From NCBI GenBank assembly GCA_029547805.1, contig JAKPOP010000027.1, forward strand, positions 101,739 through 165,738: a stretch of 64,000 bases of DNA, written 5' to 3'. Shown here piece after piece: positions 9,055 through 18,617 of the stretch (the stretch's first letter is position 1; each line of letters starts with the position of its first letter). The DNA is from Deltaproteobacteria bacterium (GTDB lineage: Bacteria > Myxococcota_A > UBA9042 > DTJE01). The notes under the pieces were generated by a model that worked only from the letters and a program-made list of their open reading frames with translations, ran no database searches and had not been told where the DNA came from. Both the position numbers and the translations under genes were made by a program.

Positions 9055-11810
9055 CGGTGCCTCCGAACGCGGGAGAGGACCTGCACCAGGGCCGGGGCGA
9101 TCACCAGGGCGCTGCCCAGGCACAGGAAGAGCCCCAGGGTCACGTTGCGCCCCAGCGTCGATACGCCCCGGTAATCGGCGAAGGAGATCGCCCCGAGTCC
9201 CGCCAGGGTCGTCAGGGCGGCCATCAGGATGGGTCCGCCGGCGACCTGGAGCACCTGCCAGGGACCCAGGTCCTGCATCTCGTCAGTACGGTGGGCGAAC
9301 CAGACCCCATAGTCCAGGGCCAGGGCCATGAGGAGCGGCAGGGCGATGATGTTCGCGTAGTTCCACTGGACCCCGAGGGCAGCCAGCAGCAGCAGCATCA
9401 GGCCCTCTCCCACCAGCAGGGGCAGGGACGCGACGGCGAAGGCCGTGAGCCGCCGGAGCAGCACCAGCAGGTAGATGAGGGCCACCGCGAAGGCCAGCAG
9501 CGTTCCCCGGTAGAACGAGTGGAACGCCGCCCGGGACATCACCTGGTGGGTGCTCGGAAACCCGGTGATCTCCGGCGTGATCGTCTTGAGGTCGGCCATC
9601 ATCCGGTCCAGGAAGTCGAGGTCGTAGATGGAGCCCTTGGGGTACACGTAGGTAGCCACGGACCCGTCGGTGCCGAAGAAGCGGTGGGCGATGTCGGGCG
9701 GGAGGTCCTGGACCTGCAGCGGCCTCGCGTCCTTCCAGGCGATCATGGTCCGCACCACCGCCTGGGCATCCCCGAGCATCCGGTCCAGGAAGGCCTGGTT
9801 GGCCCGGGTGGCCCGTTCCGGGTCCGTCCGGAGCCGGGTCGCCAGACGCTTGATCAGACCCCGCAGGTCCTCGATGTCCTTCACGAGGTCCTTGTGCCCG
9901 GCCGAGAAGGCCGCCTCCTGGAAGTCGTCCACCAGGTCCAGGGCCCGGTCCAGGATGGCGGCAATCCGGGGGGCCCCGTCGGCGGGCAGTTCGATGCGGG
10001 CCTGGTCCAGCACCCAGCGGGCGACCTCCGAGGCCTCCATCGCCTCCCCGATCCGCCGGGTCCGCCGGGCCCGCTCCTCGGCGTCCTCGGGGAACAGGGG
10101 GGCGATGGTCTGGACCTTGGCCACCGTGTCCTGCCGTTCCGCCGCCGCCGCCTGGTCCCGGGCCTCGGCGATGTCCCGGGCCAGCAGGATCGTCACCTCC
10201 GACTGGAAGTCGCTCCGCTCCGACATGAGGCGGGAGAGGCGGGCAGCCTCGGAGTCCTTCGGGAGCATCTCCAGGACGTCGTAGTTGAACGGCAGCCGGA
10301 GCCCCAGCACGAACCCTGCCGCCCCCAGCAGGCTGAAGACGGTCACCATGGCGACGGCCACCCGATTCGGCATCTTCCAGGCCCGCCATCCCGTCTCCTC
10401 GGGGGTCCCCAGCAGCGAACGGCCCGAAGGAGCCAGCGGGGGTACGGTCCGGGGGGGCAGCAAGCGATAAAGGGCCGGTAGTCCCAGGAAGGTTGCCAGC
10501 ACGACGGTCACGATCCCCAGGGCCGCCACGATCCCCAGGTCATGGAAGCCCCGGAACTCCGCGGTCGCCAGCGACAGGAACACCGCCACCGAGGCCCCGG
10601 CAGCCAGCAGGATGGCCCGGGCGGATCGGGCGGTCCCGGTGGCGATGGCCTCTGCCAGCAGGCTCCCCTTCTGCTGCTCCTCGAAGATGCGGGAACTCAC
10701 GAAGATCCCGTAGTCCACCCCCATCCCGAAGAGGATCGCGGTGAAGGCCGTGGTGACCATGTTCATGTGCCCCAGGACCGGCAGCACCAGCCCGGTGCCC
10801 CAGAGGGCCCCCATGCCCATCGGCACGAAGACCACCACGGCCCGGCGCCAGGATCGCAAGCCGAACAGGATCACCAGCAGCACCAGCACTGCGGCGGTCC
10901 CGACGGTCCAGACGACGGCCCGCTGGAGGCCCATGAACTCCTCGTAGACGATGGCGGGGTTGCCCCCGAGGCCCACCGTGGGCGTCCGGTGACCCTCGGC
11001 GGCCCAGGCGGATCGGACCTCCTCGGCCTTCTGCCGGACGCCCCGGTAGAAGGGCCCCAGGTATCGGAAGTCCTCGGAGGGGTTCACCGGACGCACGAAG
11101 ACGAAGAGGACCGTTCCGTCCCGGGTGGAGTAGTACCCGTTCCCGCCGATCAGGTCCCGGGCCTCCGGCTGGCCCTTGAGCAGGTGTTCCCAGGAGATGC
11201 GCCGGGGGGTCGCCTCGGACTCCACCCATCGAAGCCACTCCAACAGCAGGAACCGGGCACTGTCCAGCATGCGCCGGGCCTCCTCGAGGCCGATGGACTT
11301 GTCGGCCAGGGAGGGAGGGTCCTCGAACCAGGCCTCGGCCCGGTCCAGGGCCTCGCCCATGGTCCGGGGAACCCCGTCCGGAAATCGCACCAGGGAGTGG
11401 ATGAAGGACTCCGCCTGGCCCAATTGCTCCAGCGGAGCCGAGGTCCAGGCATGGCTCAGGAAGAAGGCCACGTCCACCCGGGCCTCGGCGGTCTTCACCT
11501 CCGGGACCTCCCGCAGGTGTTCGGCCAGCAGCGACGCGAAGTCCTCCATTTCTTCTCGGGGGATCTCCTGTCCCTCCGGGGATTCGAGGGCCAGGATCAG
11601 GTCCGAGGCGGCTCCGTAATGTTCCAGGAAGCGGTCGAACCGCTGCACCTCCGGACTGCCCGGGACCAGCAGGGCCCTCCGGGAGGTGAAGATCGGGGTG
11701 CGGGAGGTGGACCAGGTCGCCAGGGCGCTCACCGCCGCCATGGCCAGCAGGGTCCACCAGGGGTGCCTCGAGACCCCCCGCGCGAGGCGTTCGAACACCG
11801 TCTCCAGCAT
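9051..11810 (-). CDS. MMPL/RND superfamily exporter
   Basis: Two repeats of the RND topology; GMGVDYGIFVSSRIFEEQ and LALDYGVWFAHRTDE; ATG at 11810 (MLETVFERLARGV). Confidence 0.85.
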   Translation of the reverse strand: MLETVFERLARGVSRHPWWTLLAMAAVSALATWSTSRTPIFTSRRALLVPGSPEVQRFDRFLEHYGAASDLILALESPEGQEIPREEMEDFASLLAEHLREVPEVKTAEARVDVAFFLSHAWTSAPLEQLGQAESFIHSLVRFPDGVPRTMGEALDRAEAWFEDPPSLADKSIGLEEARRMLDSARFLLLEWLRWVESEATPRRISWEHLLKGQPEARDLIGGNGYYSTRDGTVLFVFVRPVNPSEDFRYLGPFYRGVRQKAEEVRSAWAAEGHRTPTVGLGGNPAIVYEEFMGLQRAVVWTVGTAAVLVLLVILFGLRSWRRAVVVFVPMGMGALWGTGLVLPVLGHMNMVTTAFTAILFGMGVDYGIFVSSRIFEEQQKGSLLAEAIATGTARSARAILLAAGASVAVFLSLATAEFRGFHDLGIVAALGIVTVVLATFLGLPALYRLLPPRTVPPLAPSGRSLLGTPEETGWRAWKMPNRVAVAMVTVFSLLGAAGFVLGLRLPFNYDVLEMLPKDSEAARLSRLMSERSDFQSEVTILLARDIAEARDQAAAAERQDTVAKVQTIAPLFPEDAEERARRTRRIGEAMEASEVARWVLDQARIELPADGAPRIAAILDRALDLVDDFQEAAFSAGHKDLVKDIEDLRGLIKRLATRLRTDPERATRANQAFLDRMLGDAQAVVRTMIAWKDARPLQVQDLPPDIAHRFFGTDGSVATYVYPKGSIYDLDFLDRMMADLKTITPEITGFPSTHQVMSRAAFHSFYRGTLLAFAVALIYLLVLLRRLTAFAVASLPLLVGEGLMLLLLAALGVQWNYANIIALPLLMALALDYGVWFAHRTDEMQDLGPWQVLQVAGGPILMAALTTLAGLGAISFADYRGVSTLGRNVTLGLFLCLGSALVIAPALVQVLSRVRRHR

Positions 11811-11950
11811 GCGGGACGCCTCCTTCCCAGGGGGCCTGTCGGCGCCGCGATTGTCGAACCCGCCCCGATCCCTGTCAAGGCGGACCGGCCTCCGCCGGGT
11901 CGTCTCCGCGCGTCGCGTCGCCGTCGGACGCGCCGATCCGGCCGGCACCG

Positions 11951-11979
11951 TTGACATGAGACGGCGGAAGGCATAGGAA
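11951..11979 (+). promoter_or_regulatory. Sigma70-like promoter TTGACA-N17-TAGGAA
   Basis: -35 at 11951-11956, -10 at 11974-11979, about 50 nt ahead of the lipoprotein start. Confidence 0.5.
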
Positions 11980-12029
11980 GATTCTTGCAGTCACGAGACT
12001 GTCCGAACGACTTGATGAGAGGAGGGATC

Positions 12030-12593
12030 ATGGTACGCATTCCAATGCTGGCGTTGGGGGTCGTGCTGATGCTGGGCCTCGCGGCCTGCGGACCGGGCCT
12101 GAAGGCCCCGGTGCCTCCCGACGGGGGCAAGGTGGTGGTCTCGGTGGTGTTCGATTACGGCATCACCGAGGACACCGAGGCCGAGAAGGCGAAGCAGCTG
12201 ACCCAGGTCGGGGACTACTTCGCCGCGGACCTCAAGAAGCGGTTCGACAAGAACGGCTACGTGATCGAGACGCTGGAGGCCGCCGACCAGTTCACCCCGG
12301 GACCCAACAAGTTCCTGCTCACGGTGAAGGTCCTGTCGTACAACCCCGGGGCCAAGGGAGCCCGGGTGGCCGGGGCCCTGCTGGGGGGCTATGCGGGCAT
12401 GGCGATGGCGAACGCCGCCGAGGCCCGCCTGGCGGCGTCCTACCGCCTGACCGGGGAGTCGGGGAAACTGGCCGGCGGGGAACTCAACGAGGGCAGCGGC
12501 AGCAGCGACTGGCCTGCGGCGGTCCAGAAGGTGAGCCTGCTGATCCTGAAGGGCAGCGCGAAGGCGATCCAGGGCGTCTACAAGAAGAAGTGA
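12030..12593 (+). CDS. Lipoprotein, DUF4410-like
   Basis: MVRIPMLALGVVLMLGLAACGPG lipobox; FAADLKKRFDKNGYVIETLE; Gly/Ala-rich segment VAGALLGGYAGMAMANAAEARL. Confidence 0.65.
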   Translation: MVRIPMLALGVVLMLGLAACGPGLKAPVPPDGGKVVVSVVFDYGITEDTEAEKAKQLTQVGDYFAADLKKRFDKNGYVIETLEAADQFTPGPNKFLLTVKVLSYNPGAKGARVAGALLGGYAGMAMANAAEARLAASYRLTGESGKLAGGELNEGSGSSDWPAAVQKVSLLILKGSAKAIQGVYKKK

Positions 12594-12600
12594 TGCGGGG

Positions 12601-13191
12601 TCAGGGGCCCGGGACCTCGGGCCTCCGGCACTGATCGACGCCCATCTCCCAGCGATACCCCCATCGAAGGTCCTGGAACCGGACCCGGGGAGGAACCCCG
12701 GGGCAGCCGGTCTCCTGGGACCAGCCCTCGAACGCGATCCGGACCGTCGAACCACGGCGGTGGACCTCCCGACGCACCGGGTGCCCCTGGTCGTCCCGGA
12801 CCTCGGTGACCCGGTGTCCATCCACCTGGCACTGGACCTCGGGACCCTTGAGGCCCGCGGGACAGCCGTCGAAGAAGGCCCACCGGACGTCGTCCAGCAG
12901 CCTGGCCGGGTCCAGTCGTTCCAGGGCGGGGACGGCGGCCCTGGACCGGACCTGGCGACCCTGGGCCTGGACGGTCAGCAGGCGCTGCCCCGTGGGGGCC
13001 AGCAGCAGCAGGTCCAGGCGATCCCCCCGGCGCTGCACGACGCCGCGGCCCAGAAAGGACTGCCCCCCGGCCTCCAGCCAGAGGGCGTGATCGACCCTCA
13101 GGTCCGGTCCCCCCCAACCCCCGACATCGATCGCTCCGGCCGTTCCGCAGGCGACTCCCGACAGGGCCAACCAGAGGGCCGGGTGTCTCAT
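12601..13191 (-). CDS. Secreted protein in aryl-polyene-like cluster (DUF3261-like by position)
   Basis: MRHPALWLALSGVACGTAGA signal; ATG overlaps the stop of the MMPL gene (TCAT at 13188-13191). Confidence 0.5.
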   Translation of the reverse strand: MRHPALWLALSGVACGTAGAIDVGGWGGPDLRVDHALWLEAGGQSFLGRGVVQRRGDRLDLLLLAPTGQRLLTVQAQGRQVRSRAAVPALERLDPARLLDDVRWAFFDGCPAGLKGPEVQCQVDGHRVTEVRDDQGHPVRREVHRRGSTVRIAFEGWSQETGCPGVPPRVRFQDLRWGYRWEMGVDQCRRPEVPGP

Positions 13192-15581
13192 CGAGGCCTC
13201 CGTGCTTCCGCGAGGGCGACCACCGCCAGGGTCCCCACCAGTGCCAGGAGCAGGCCCCCGGCCACGGTGGTCCCGACCGCCACCAGGGCCCCGGTCCTGG
13301 CGAAGGCCATCCCCCCGAAGGCGGCCAGGGTGGTCGCGGCGGCCAGCAGCACGCTGCCGGAGGACCGGGCGACCTCGTCCGAGGTCGCGGCGTCCAGCAG
13401 GAAGATGCCGTAGTCCACCCCCATTCCCAGCACCAGCAGCATCGCCACGCCGTGCAGGAAGTTCAGGGGATGGCCCAGGAGGGTCAGGGTTCCGGTCACC
13501 GAGGCGAGGGCCAGGGCCGAAGGGAGCAGCATCCAGAGGCCTCGCCGGCCCCGCAGGGCGATCAGCCAGGCGCCATTGACCAGGAGCCCCACCCACAGCA
13601 GGGCGAAGGTCTGGGCCTGGGAGTGGGTGATCAGGCGGGAGACCAGGGCCCCGGGATCCAGCACGGTGACCTCCGGGTCCTCGGCCAGGGAGTCCAGGGG
13701 GTCCGGGAGGCCGGCAGGCAATGGCCCGGCGAGGGTCACGGCAGCCCAGCCCTCGGGCAGGGAAAGGAGGAGGCCGTCCCGGGCCTCCGCCAGGGGCGTG
13801 TCGTCCAGGTCCTCGGGGCGCAGGGGGGGAACCTGTCCCCGGCGGGCCTGGTCGAGGGCCGTGAAGAAAGGCTCGAACCGGTCTGGTCGAAACCCCGCTG
13901 CGGCCAGGGCCTGCCGGAGGTCGTCCTCCAGGGAGGGGGGCAGGGCCGCCAGGGCCGCCAGGGTTCGTCGCTGGTGGTCCTCGGAGGGGATCAGGGCGTG
14001 GAGGGAGGCGAAGGCGGGGCCCTGGCCGCCCATCCGGAGATTCGCGAGGTGGCGGTGGACCCGGTCGTTGCATCGGAGCGCCTGCTGGGCGTCGGGACCC
14101 GAGCAGACCACCTGCCGGGGCAGGGCCGAGGAAGGCAGCAGGGAGCGGACATGGGCATCGTCGGCCAGCGTGGCGGGATCGGCATCGTCGAGCGCCCGGG
14201 CGTCGGATTCCAGGCGCAGGGCCGGCAGGGCCAGGGCCGGCAGGGCGACGACGATCAACAGGGGAACGGCCAGGGGCCGGGGCAGGCGGAGGTCGATGCC
14301 CCGGGGGGTGCGGGGAGCGGGGAGGCGCCGGAGGATCGGGGGGACGAAGGCCAGCGTGCAGGCGAAGGCCCCCGCCAGGGCCGTGGCGCAGAAGAGGGCG
14401 ATCTCCCGGAGCCCCGGATAGGTCGAGAAGATGAGCACGCCGAAGGACGACAGGGAGGTCAGGAAGCCGGCCCAGAGGCTTCGTCGCAGGGGCCCCGGGA
14501 GGCGTCCCGACTCCTGGAAGGCCCGGTCGTGGGAGAGGTGATGGATCAGGTGGACCGGGTAGTCGATCGCCGCCCCGATCAGGACTCCCCCGAAGGCGAG
14601 GGTCAGGCCGTGGACCCGTCCGTGGATCAGCGAGAGGAGTCCCGTGGCCAGGGCCAGTCCGCCGGCGACGGGGAGCACCACCAGCGGAAGGGGCCGGACC
14701 CCCCGGAAGAACAGCAGGAACAGCAGCACCGAGGACAGCGAGGCCACCAGGGAGACCCGGGTGATGTCCCCCCGGGCCCGCTGCTCCGATTCGACCACGA
14801 ACCGGGGGAGGCCGGTCAGGCGCAGGGAGGCCCCGGGACAGCGGGCCGGGGCCAGTTCCCCGAAGATCCTCCGGACCTGGTCCAGCACCTCGCCCTGGCG
14901 GGCCGTGTCGAAGGCCGGGGCCTCGGTCTCGGCCAGCAGCAGGGCGCTCTGGAGGTCCTGGGAGTACCACTGGCCCTGCCAGGTTCGTGGGGAGAGGGCC
15001 GAGAGCTCCCGATCCATCCGGTCCAGCAGGTCCCGGGAGAGGAGCAGGGGGTCCTCCGGGGCCAGGGCCCGATCCATCGCCCCCGAGGGGGAGGCCAGGG
15101 ACTGCCGGAGATGGTCCAGGGCCTTCCGAACCCCCTCGGGGGAGAAGCGGGCGGGCACGTCCGACTCGGGGTCCTCGGCGAAGAGGGCGAACCGGCGGGG
15201 CCACAGGAGGCCTCGATAGGCCTCGGCGGTTCCCTCGGGGGGGCCACCCCGGACGTGTCGGAAGAGCCCTGTGGCCACCAGACGGCTCCGAAAGGTGGCC
15301 ACCAGATCCCCGAAGGCCTCGTCGGGGGCCTGCTGTCCCGCAGGAAGTCCCACGGCCAGCACGAGGCCTCGCTGGAAGCCCGAGGCCCGGACCAGCCGCA
15401 TGAGGGCCAGACGGTCCCGGTCCTCCCCCTCCGGGAGGAACCGGGTGATGTCCGTCTCCAGCCGGACCGATCGGGACTGCCACAGGGCCAGGCCCAGCAG
15501 CAGCCCCAGCAGCATCCGCAGGACGGTCTTTCGGTCAGGGGGTGAAATCAGCCTGTTCCTCCTCGGGGCTGAAGGGGACAT
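13188..15581 (-). CDS. MMPL-family exporter of aryl-polyene-like cluster
   Basis: LRMLLGLLLGLALW...LETDITRFLPEG; LIGAAIDYPVHLIHHL and LGMGVDYGIFLLDAATS. Start uncertain because it overlaps the LolA-like gene. Confidence 0.85.
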   Translation of the reverse strand: MSPSAPRRNRLISPPDRKTVLRMLLGLLLGLALWQSRSVRLETDITRFLPEGEDRDRLALMRLVRASGFQRGLVLAVGLPAGQQAPDEAFGDLVATFRSRLVATGLFRHVRGGPPEGTAEAYRGLLWPRRFALFAEDPESDVPARFSPEGVRKALDHLRQSLASPSGAMDRALAPEDPLLLSRDLLDRMDRELSALSPRTWQGQWYSQDLQSALLLAETEAPAFDTARQGEVLDQVRRIFGELAPARCPGASLRLTGLPRFVVESEQRARGDITRVSLVASLSSVLLFLLFFRGVRPLPLVVLPVAGGLALATGLLSLIHGRVHGLTLAFGGVLIGAAIDYPVHLIHHLSHDRAFQESGRLPGPLRRSLWAGFLTSLSSFGVLIFSTYPGLREIALFCATALAGAFACTLAFVPPILRRLPAPRTPRGIDLRLPRPLAVPLLIVVALPALALPALRLESDARALDDADPATLADDAHVRSLLPSSALPRQVVCSGPDAQQALRCNDRVHRHLANLRMGGQGPAFASLHALIPSEDHQRRTLAALAALPPSLEDDLRQALAAAGFRPDRFEPFFTALDQARRGQVPPLRPEDLDDTPLAEARDGLLLSLPEGWAAVTLAGPLPAGLPDPLDSLAEDPEVTVLDPGALVSRLITHSQAQTFALLWVGLLVNGAWLIALRGRRGLWMLLPSALALASVTGTLTLLGHPLNFLHGVAMLLVLGMGVDYGIFLLDAATSDEVARSSGSVLLAAATTLAAFGGMAFARTGALVAVGTTVAGGLLLALVGTLAVVALAEARRPR

Positions 15582-16209
15582 TGACCTGGACGTTCTCGAG
15601 GGTCATCCGGGAGGAGTCCCCGGTGGCCTCGCGTACCAGGACCTCCCGGAGGCTCCCGTCGCGAGCGATCCGGACCTCGATCCCCCGGACGACCCGGTCC
15701 AGCGGGGGCCCCTGGGGAACCAGGCGGACTTCCCATCCCTCGGCCATCCGCAGGGACCGGCACCGATACTCCGCTTCGAGTCGGTCCAGGCGGCCCCCGA
15801 GGACCTGGATCAGACTGGTCACCACGGCCCGGGCGATCACCGAGGCCCCCAGGTCCAGGGATTGGGACCGGCCCAGGTCTGGCTCATGGACCCGCACCTG
15901 GGACCCGACCACGATGACCTCTTGGCGTCCCGGGCTTTCCAGGGCATAGTGAAGTCGATCCGGACGCTGGTAGTACAGGTGGCCTCGGGAGGTCAGCGGC
16001 TCGGACAGCAGGTCCACCTCCCGGCGGTCGATGAAGGAGGCCCGGAGGGTGCGGACCTCCTGGAAGGACCGCACCAGGTCCCGGTCCTGCCGGCAGGGAA
16101 TCCCCTCCGGGTCCCGAGAGGCGGGGGTCTCCGGGGGGTCACCGGCCCGGGCCGGTGCGGTCCAGAGCAGGAAGACCAGCCACCATCCGCGCCCGGTCCA
16201 CGATGTCAT
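15535..16209 (-). CDS. LolA-like outer-membrane lipoprotein carrier
   Basis: Signal peptide; LVRSFQEVRTLRASFIDRREVDLLSEPLTSRGHLYYQRPDRLHYALESP is a LolA-type pattern. Confidence 0.75.
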   Translation of the reverse strand: MTSWTGRGWWLVFLLWTAPARAGDPPETPASRDPEGIPCRQDRDLVRSFQEVRTLRASFIDRREVDLLSEPLTSRGHLYYQRPDRLHYALESPGRQEVIVVGSQVRVHEPDLGRSQSLDLGASVIARAVVTSLIQVLGGRLDRLEAEYRCRSLRMAEGWEVRLVPQGPPLDRVVRGIEVRIARDGSLREVLVREATGDSSRMTLENVQVNVPFSPEEEQADFTP

Positions 16210-16648
16210 CGGGCAACTCCATCACCAGTTCGAAGGTGTCCGCCGTGAGGGCCACCTGCACCGTGTAGCCCTCGGCGGCCTTGCGCCGGGTCGTGTCGTC
16301 CACGACCTCGTAGGCGATCCAGAGCGATCGATCCGCCTCCACGATGAAGGCCCGGACCCGCGCCTCGTGGCCCAGGCGCAACGGGGAGAGATAGCGGCAC
16401 TGGAGGTCCACCACCGGGCAGACCAGGTTCCGGGCCAGCAGTTCCTGGTGCCCGAGGCCCATCCGTCGTTCCAGTTCGGTCCGGGCCAGCTCGAAGTACT
16501 TCACATAGTGGCCGTGCCAGACCACCTGCATCGCGTCCACGTCGTGGAAGGGGACCCGGAAGGGGACCTCCGCCACCTGGGCTCCCGGTCGGGGGGCCAG
16601 ACGCGGGGGCCTCGGGGGGCGGGTCCGGGGGGAGAGCGGTCTGTCCAT
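16139..16648 (-). CDS. Acyl-CoA/ACP thioesterase, hotdog fold (4HBT-like)
   Basis: EVPFRVPFHDVDAMQVVWHGHYVKYFELAR is the 4HBT active-site motif. Confidence 0.85.
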   Translation of the reverse strand: MDRPLSPRTRPPRPPRLAPRPGAQVAEVPFRVPFHDVDAMQVVWHGHYVKYFELARTELERRMGLGHQELLARNLVCPVVDLQCRYLSPLRLGHEARVRAFIVEADRSLWIAYEVVDDTTRRKAAEGYTVQVALTADTFELVMELPDDIVDRARMVAGLPALDRTGPGR

Positions 16649-16650
16649 CG

Positions 16651-18276
16651 TCACCCATCCCAGAAGGGGAAGAAATGATACCACTGGGTCGGGAAGCGCC
16701 GGGCGGCCTCCTCGAGGCCCCGGACGTATTGCATGGCCAGGTCCCTGGTCCGGGCATCCCGGTCCCTGGTGGGGGCCCCCGGGTCGGCGTCACCGGACTC
16801 CAGGGGCCGGAGCACCAGCCGGTAGTCCCTGTGCCCGGTCTTGACCAGGAAGGCCAGCAGCACCGGGGCCTTGAGGGCCACGGCGGCCTTGAAGGGACCC
16901 AGGGGGAATTCCCGTTCCCGTCCCAGGAAGGGAAGGCGGATTCGGGGGCCGGTGGGCCAGACCCGGTCCGCCAGGACCCCGACGTAGTGCCCGGCCTGGA
17001 TCCGGTCCCGGACGACCAGGAGGGCCTCGACCGCCTCCGCCTCGGACCCCATCGGGATCAGGGACTCGTGGAAGCGGGGGTCCAGGCGTCGCAGTTCCCG
17101 GTAGAGGCCCGTGGAGGGGGCCGCGTGCATCCACATCGAGAAGGAGACCCGTTCGGTGACCGCGAAGGCCCGGGCCATCTCCAGGGTCCCCAGGTGGGCC
17201 CCCAGGACCAGGTGTCCCTTCGGCGGCGCCCCGGGGTCCAGCAACCCATCGGGGGCATCCACCGTCAGTCGGAAGATCGAGGCCCGGCCCATCGCCACGA
17301 AGGCCCGGTCCAGGATCGACTCGGCGAACGAGAAGATGGTCCGCCAGGCGAGCCCGAAGGAGGAACGGCCAACGGCCCGGCGGTGGAACTCTTGCAGGGA
17401 TCGTCGGGCTCCGGGGGCGACCATCGCGTACCAGGTGGCCACGGCGGCCGTCAGGGCCCGGGCGGCCCGGTACCCTGCCAGTCGTCCCAGGGCCAGCACG
17501 ATGCGGATGCCGGTCCGGGACCCGACCTCCCGGACCTGGAGCCACCGGGGGACCCTCGGCGCGAGGTCCGGCGTCCGGGTCCGGCCGCTCCAGCGGGCGA
17601 GGCAGAGGCGCGTATGCATCCAGGTCATCCCGAGGTTGTCCCGGAAGGGCCGGAAGTGACTGCGATGGTGCTCGGGCCCACCGTAGTGCACCCGGGTCGG
17701 GAGGCCCCGGACGGGGGTCCCTCGCCACAGGGACCGAACCAGGACCTCCACGTCGAAGTCCATCCGGTCGCCCAGGTCCTCCAGGGGAGGCAGGCCCTCG
17801 AGGGGATAGAGGCGATAGCCGCACTGGGTGTCCGTCAGGGTTCGATCCCCGGTCTCGACCCGCCACCAGAACATCCCGAAGCGCCTGCCGAACCGCGATC
17901 GACCGGGGGCGTCGGCCTCGAAGACCCGCTCTCCGGTCCAGATCGTCCCCGGTTCCCGATCGCCGGCCTCGAGGAACCGGGGGATGTCTTCCGGGTCGTG
18001 CTGGGCATCGGCATCCATCTGGAGGACATGGGTGCAGCCCAGGGCCCGGGCCGCCCGGAGGCCGTCCTTCACCGCAGCGCCCTTCCCGCCGTTGTGGGAC
18101 CGTCGGATCACCACCAGCCCCGGGTCATCGGGGGGCAGGCGGTCCGCGCCGCCGTCGGTGGACCCGTCGTCGACCACGATCACCCGATCCAGGTGGGCCC
18201 GGAGGGCCGCGGCGACCCCGGCCACCGTCTCCCCGTGGTTGAACAGCGGGATCAGGCCGCAGACCCGGATGGCCAT
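16651..18276 (-). CDS. Fused glycosyltransferase family 2 + LpxL-like acyltransferase
   Basis: N-term RVCGLIPLFNHGETVAGV...VIVVDDGSTDGG...HVLQMDADAQHDPEDI; C-term LVLGAHLGTLEMARAFAVTERVSF...WYHFFPFW. Confidence 0.85.
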   Translation of the reverse strand: MAIRVCGLIPLFNHGETVAGVAAALRAHLDRVIVVDDGSTDGGADRLPPDDPGLVVIRRSHNGGKGAAVKDGLRAARALGCTHVLQMDADAQHDPEDIPRFLEAGDREPGTIWTGERVFEADAPGRSRFGRRFGMFWWRVETGDRTLTDTQCGYRLYPLEGLPPLEDLGDRMDFDVEVLVRSLWRGTPVRGLPTRVHYGGPEHHRSHFRPFRDNLGMTWMHTRLCLARWSGRTRTPDLAPRVPRWLQVREVGSRTGIRIVLALGRLAGYRAARALTAAVATWYAMVAPGARRSLQEFHRRAVGRSSFGLAWRTIFSFAESILDRAFVAMGRASIFRLTVDAPDGLLDPGAPPKGHLVLGAHLGTLEMARAFAVTERVSFSMWMHAAPSTGLYRELRRLDPRFHESLIPMGSEAEAVEALLVVRDRIQAGHYVGVLADRVWPTGPRIRLPFLGREREFPLGPFKAAVALKAPVLLAFLVKTGHRDYRLVLRPLESGDADPGAPTRDRDARTRDLAMQYVRGLEEAARRFPTQWYHFFPFWDG

Positions 18277-18617
18277 CAGGGGGTCTCCCGGAGGACCTCG
18301 CCCGAGGAGACCTCCCCCTCCGGTCCGGCGAGGCGCCACTGGACCTTCGGTCCTTCCCAGGCCAGCCGCAGGACCAGATCCATCCCTGGCCGGACCGGGG
18401 AGGTGAACTTGACCCGGTGGACGGACTGGATGCGCAGGGGCCTCCCGACCACTCTCCCCAGGACCCAGGTCACGAGGACCACCTGGGCCACCCCGGGAAG
18501 GATCGGTTCCCCGGGGAAGTGCCCCTGGAAGAAGGGACAGTCGCCGGGGACGTGCACCTGGGCCTCGGCCTGCCGGTCGTCGTGGTCCAGGCGGTCCAGT
18601 CGGAAGGGATCGGTCAT
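18276..18617 (-). CDS. FabA/FabZ-like 3-hydroxyacyl-ACP dehydratase (hotdog)
   Basis: VPGDCPFFQGHFPGEPILPGVAQVVLV: FQGHFPGxPxxPG signature; starts in ATGA overlap with upstream KS. Confidence 0.85.
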   Translation of the reverse strand: MTDPFRLDRLDHDDRQAEAQVHVPGDCPFFQGHFPGEPILPGVAQVVLVTWVLGRVVGRPLRIQSVHRVKFTSPVRPGMDLVLRLAWEGPKVQWRLAGPEGEVSSGEVLRETP

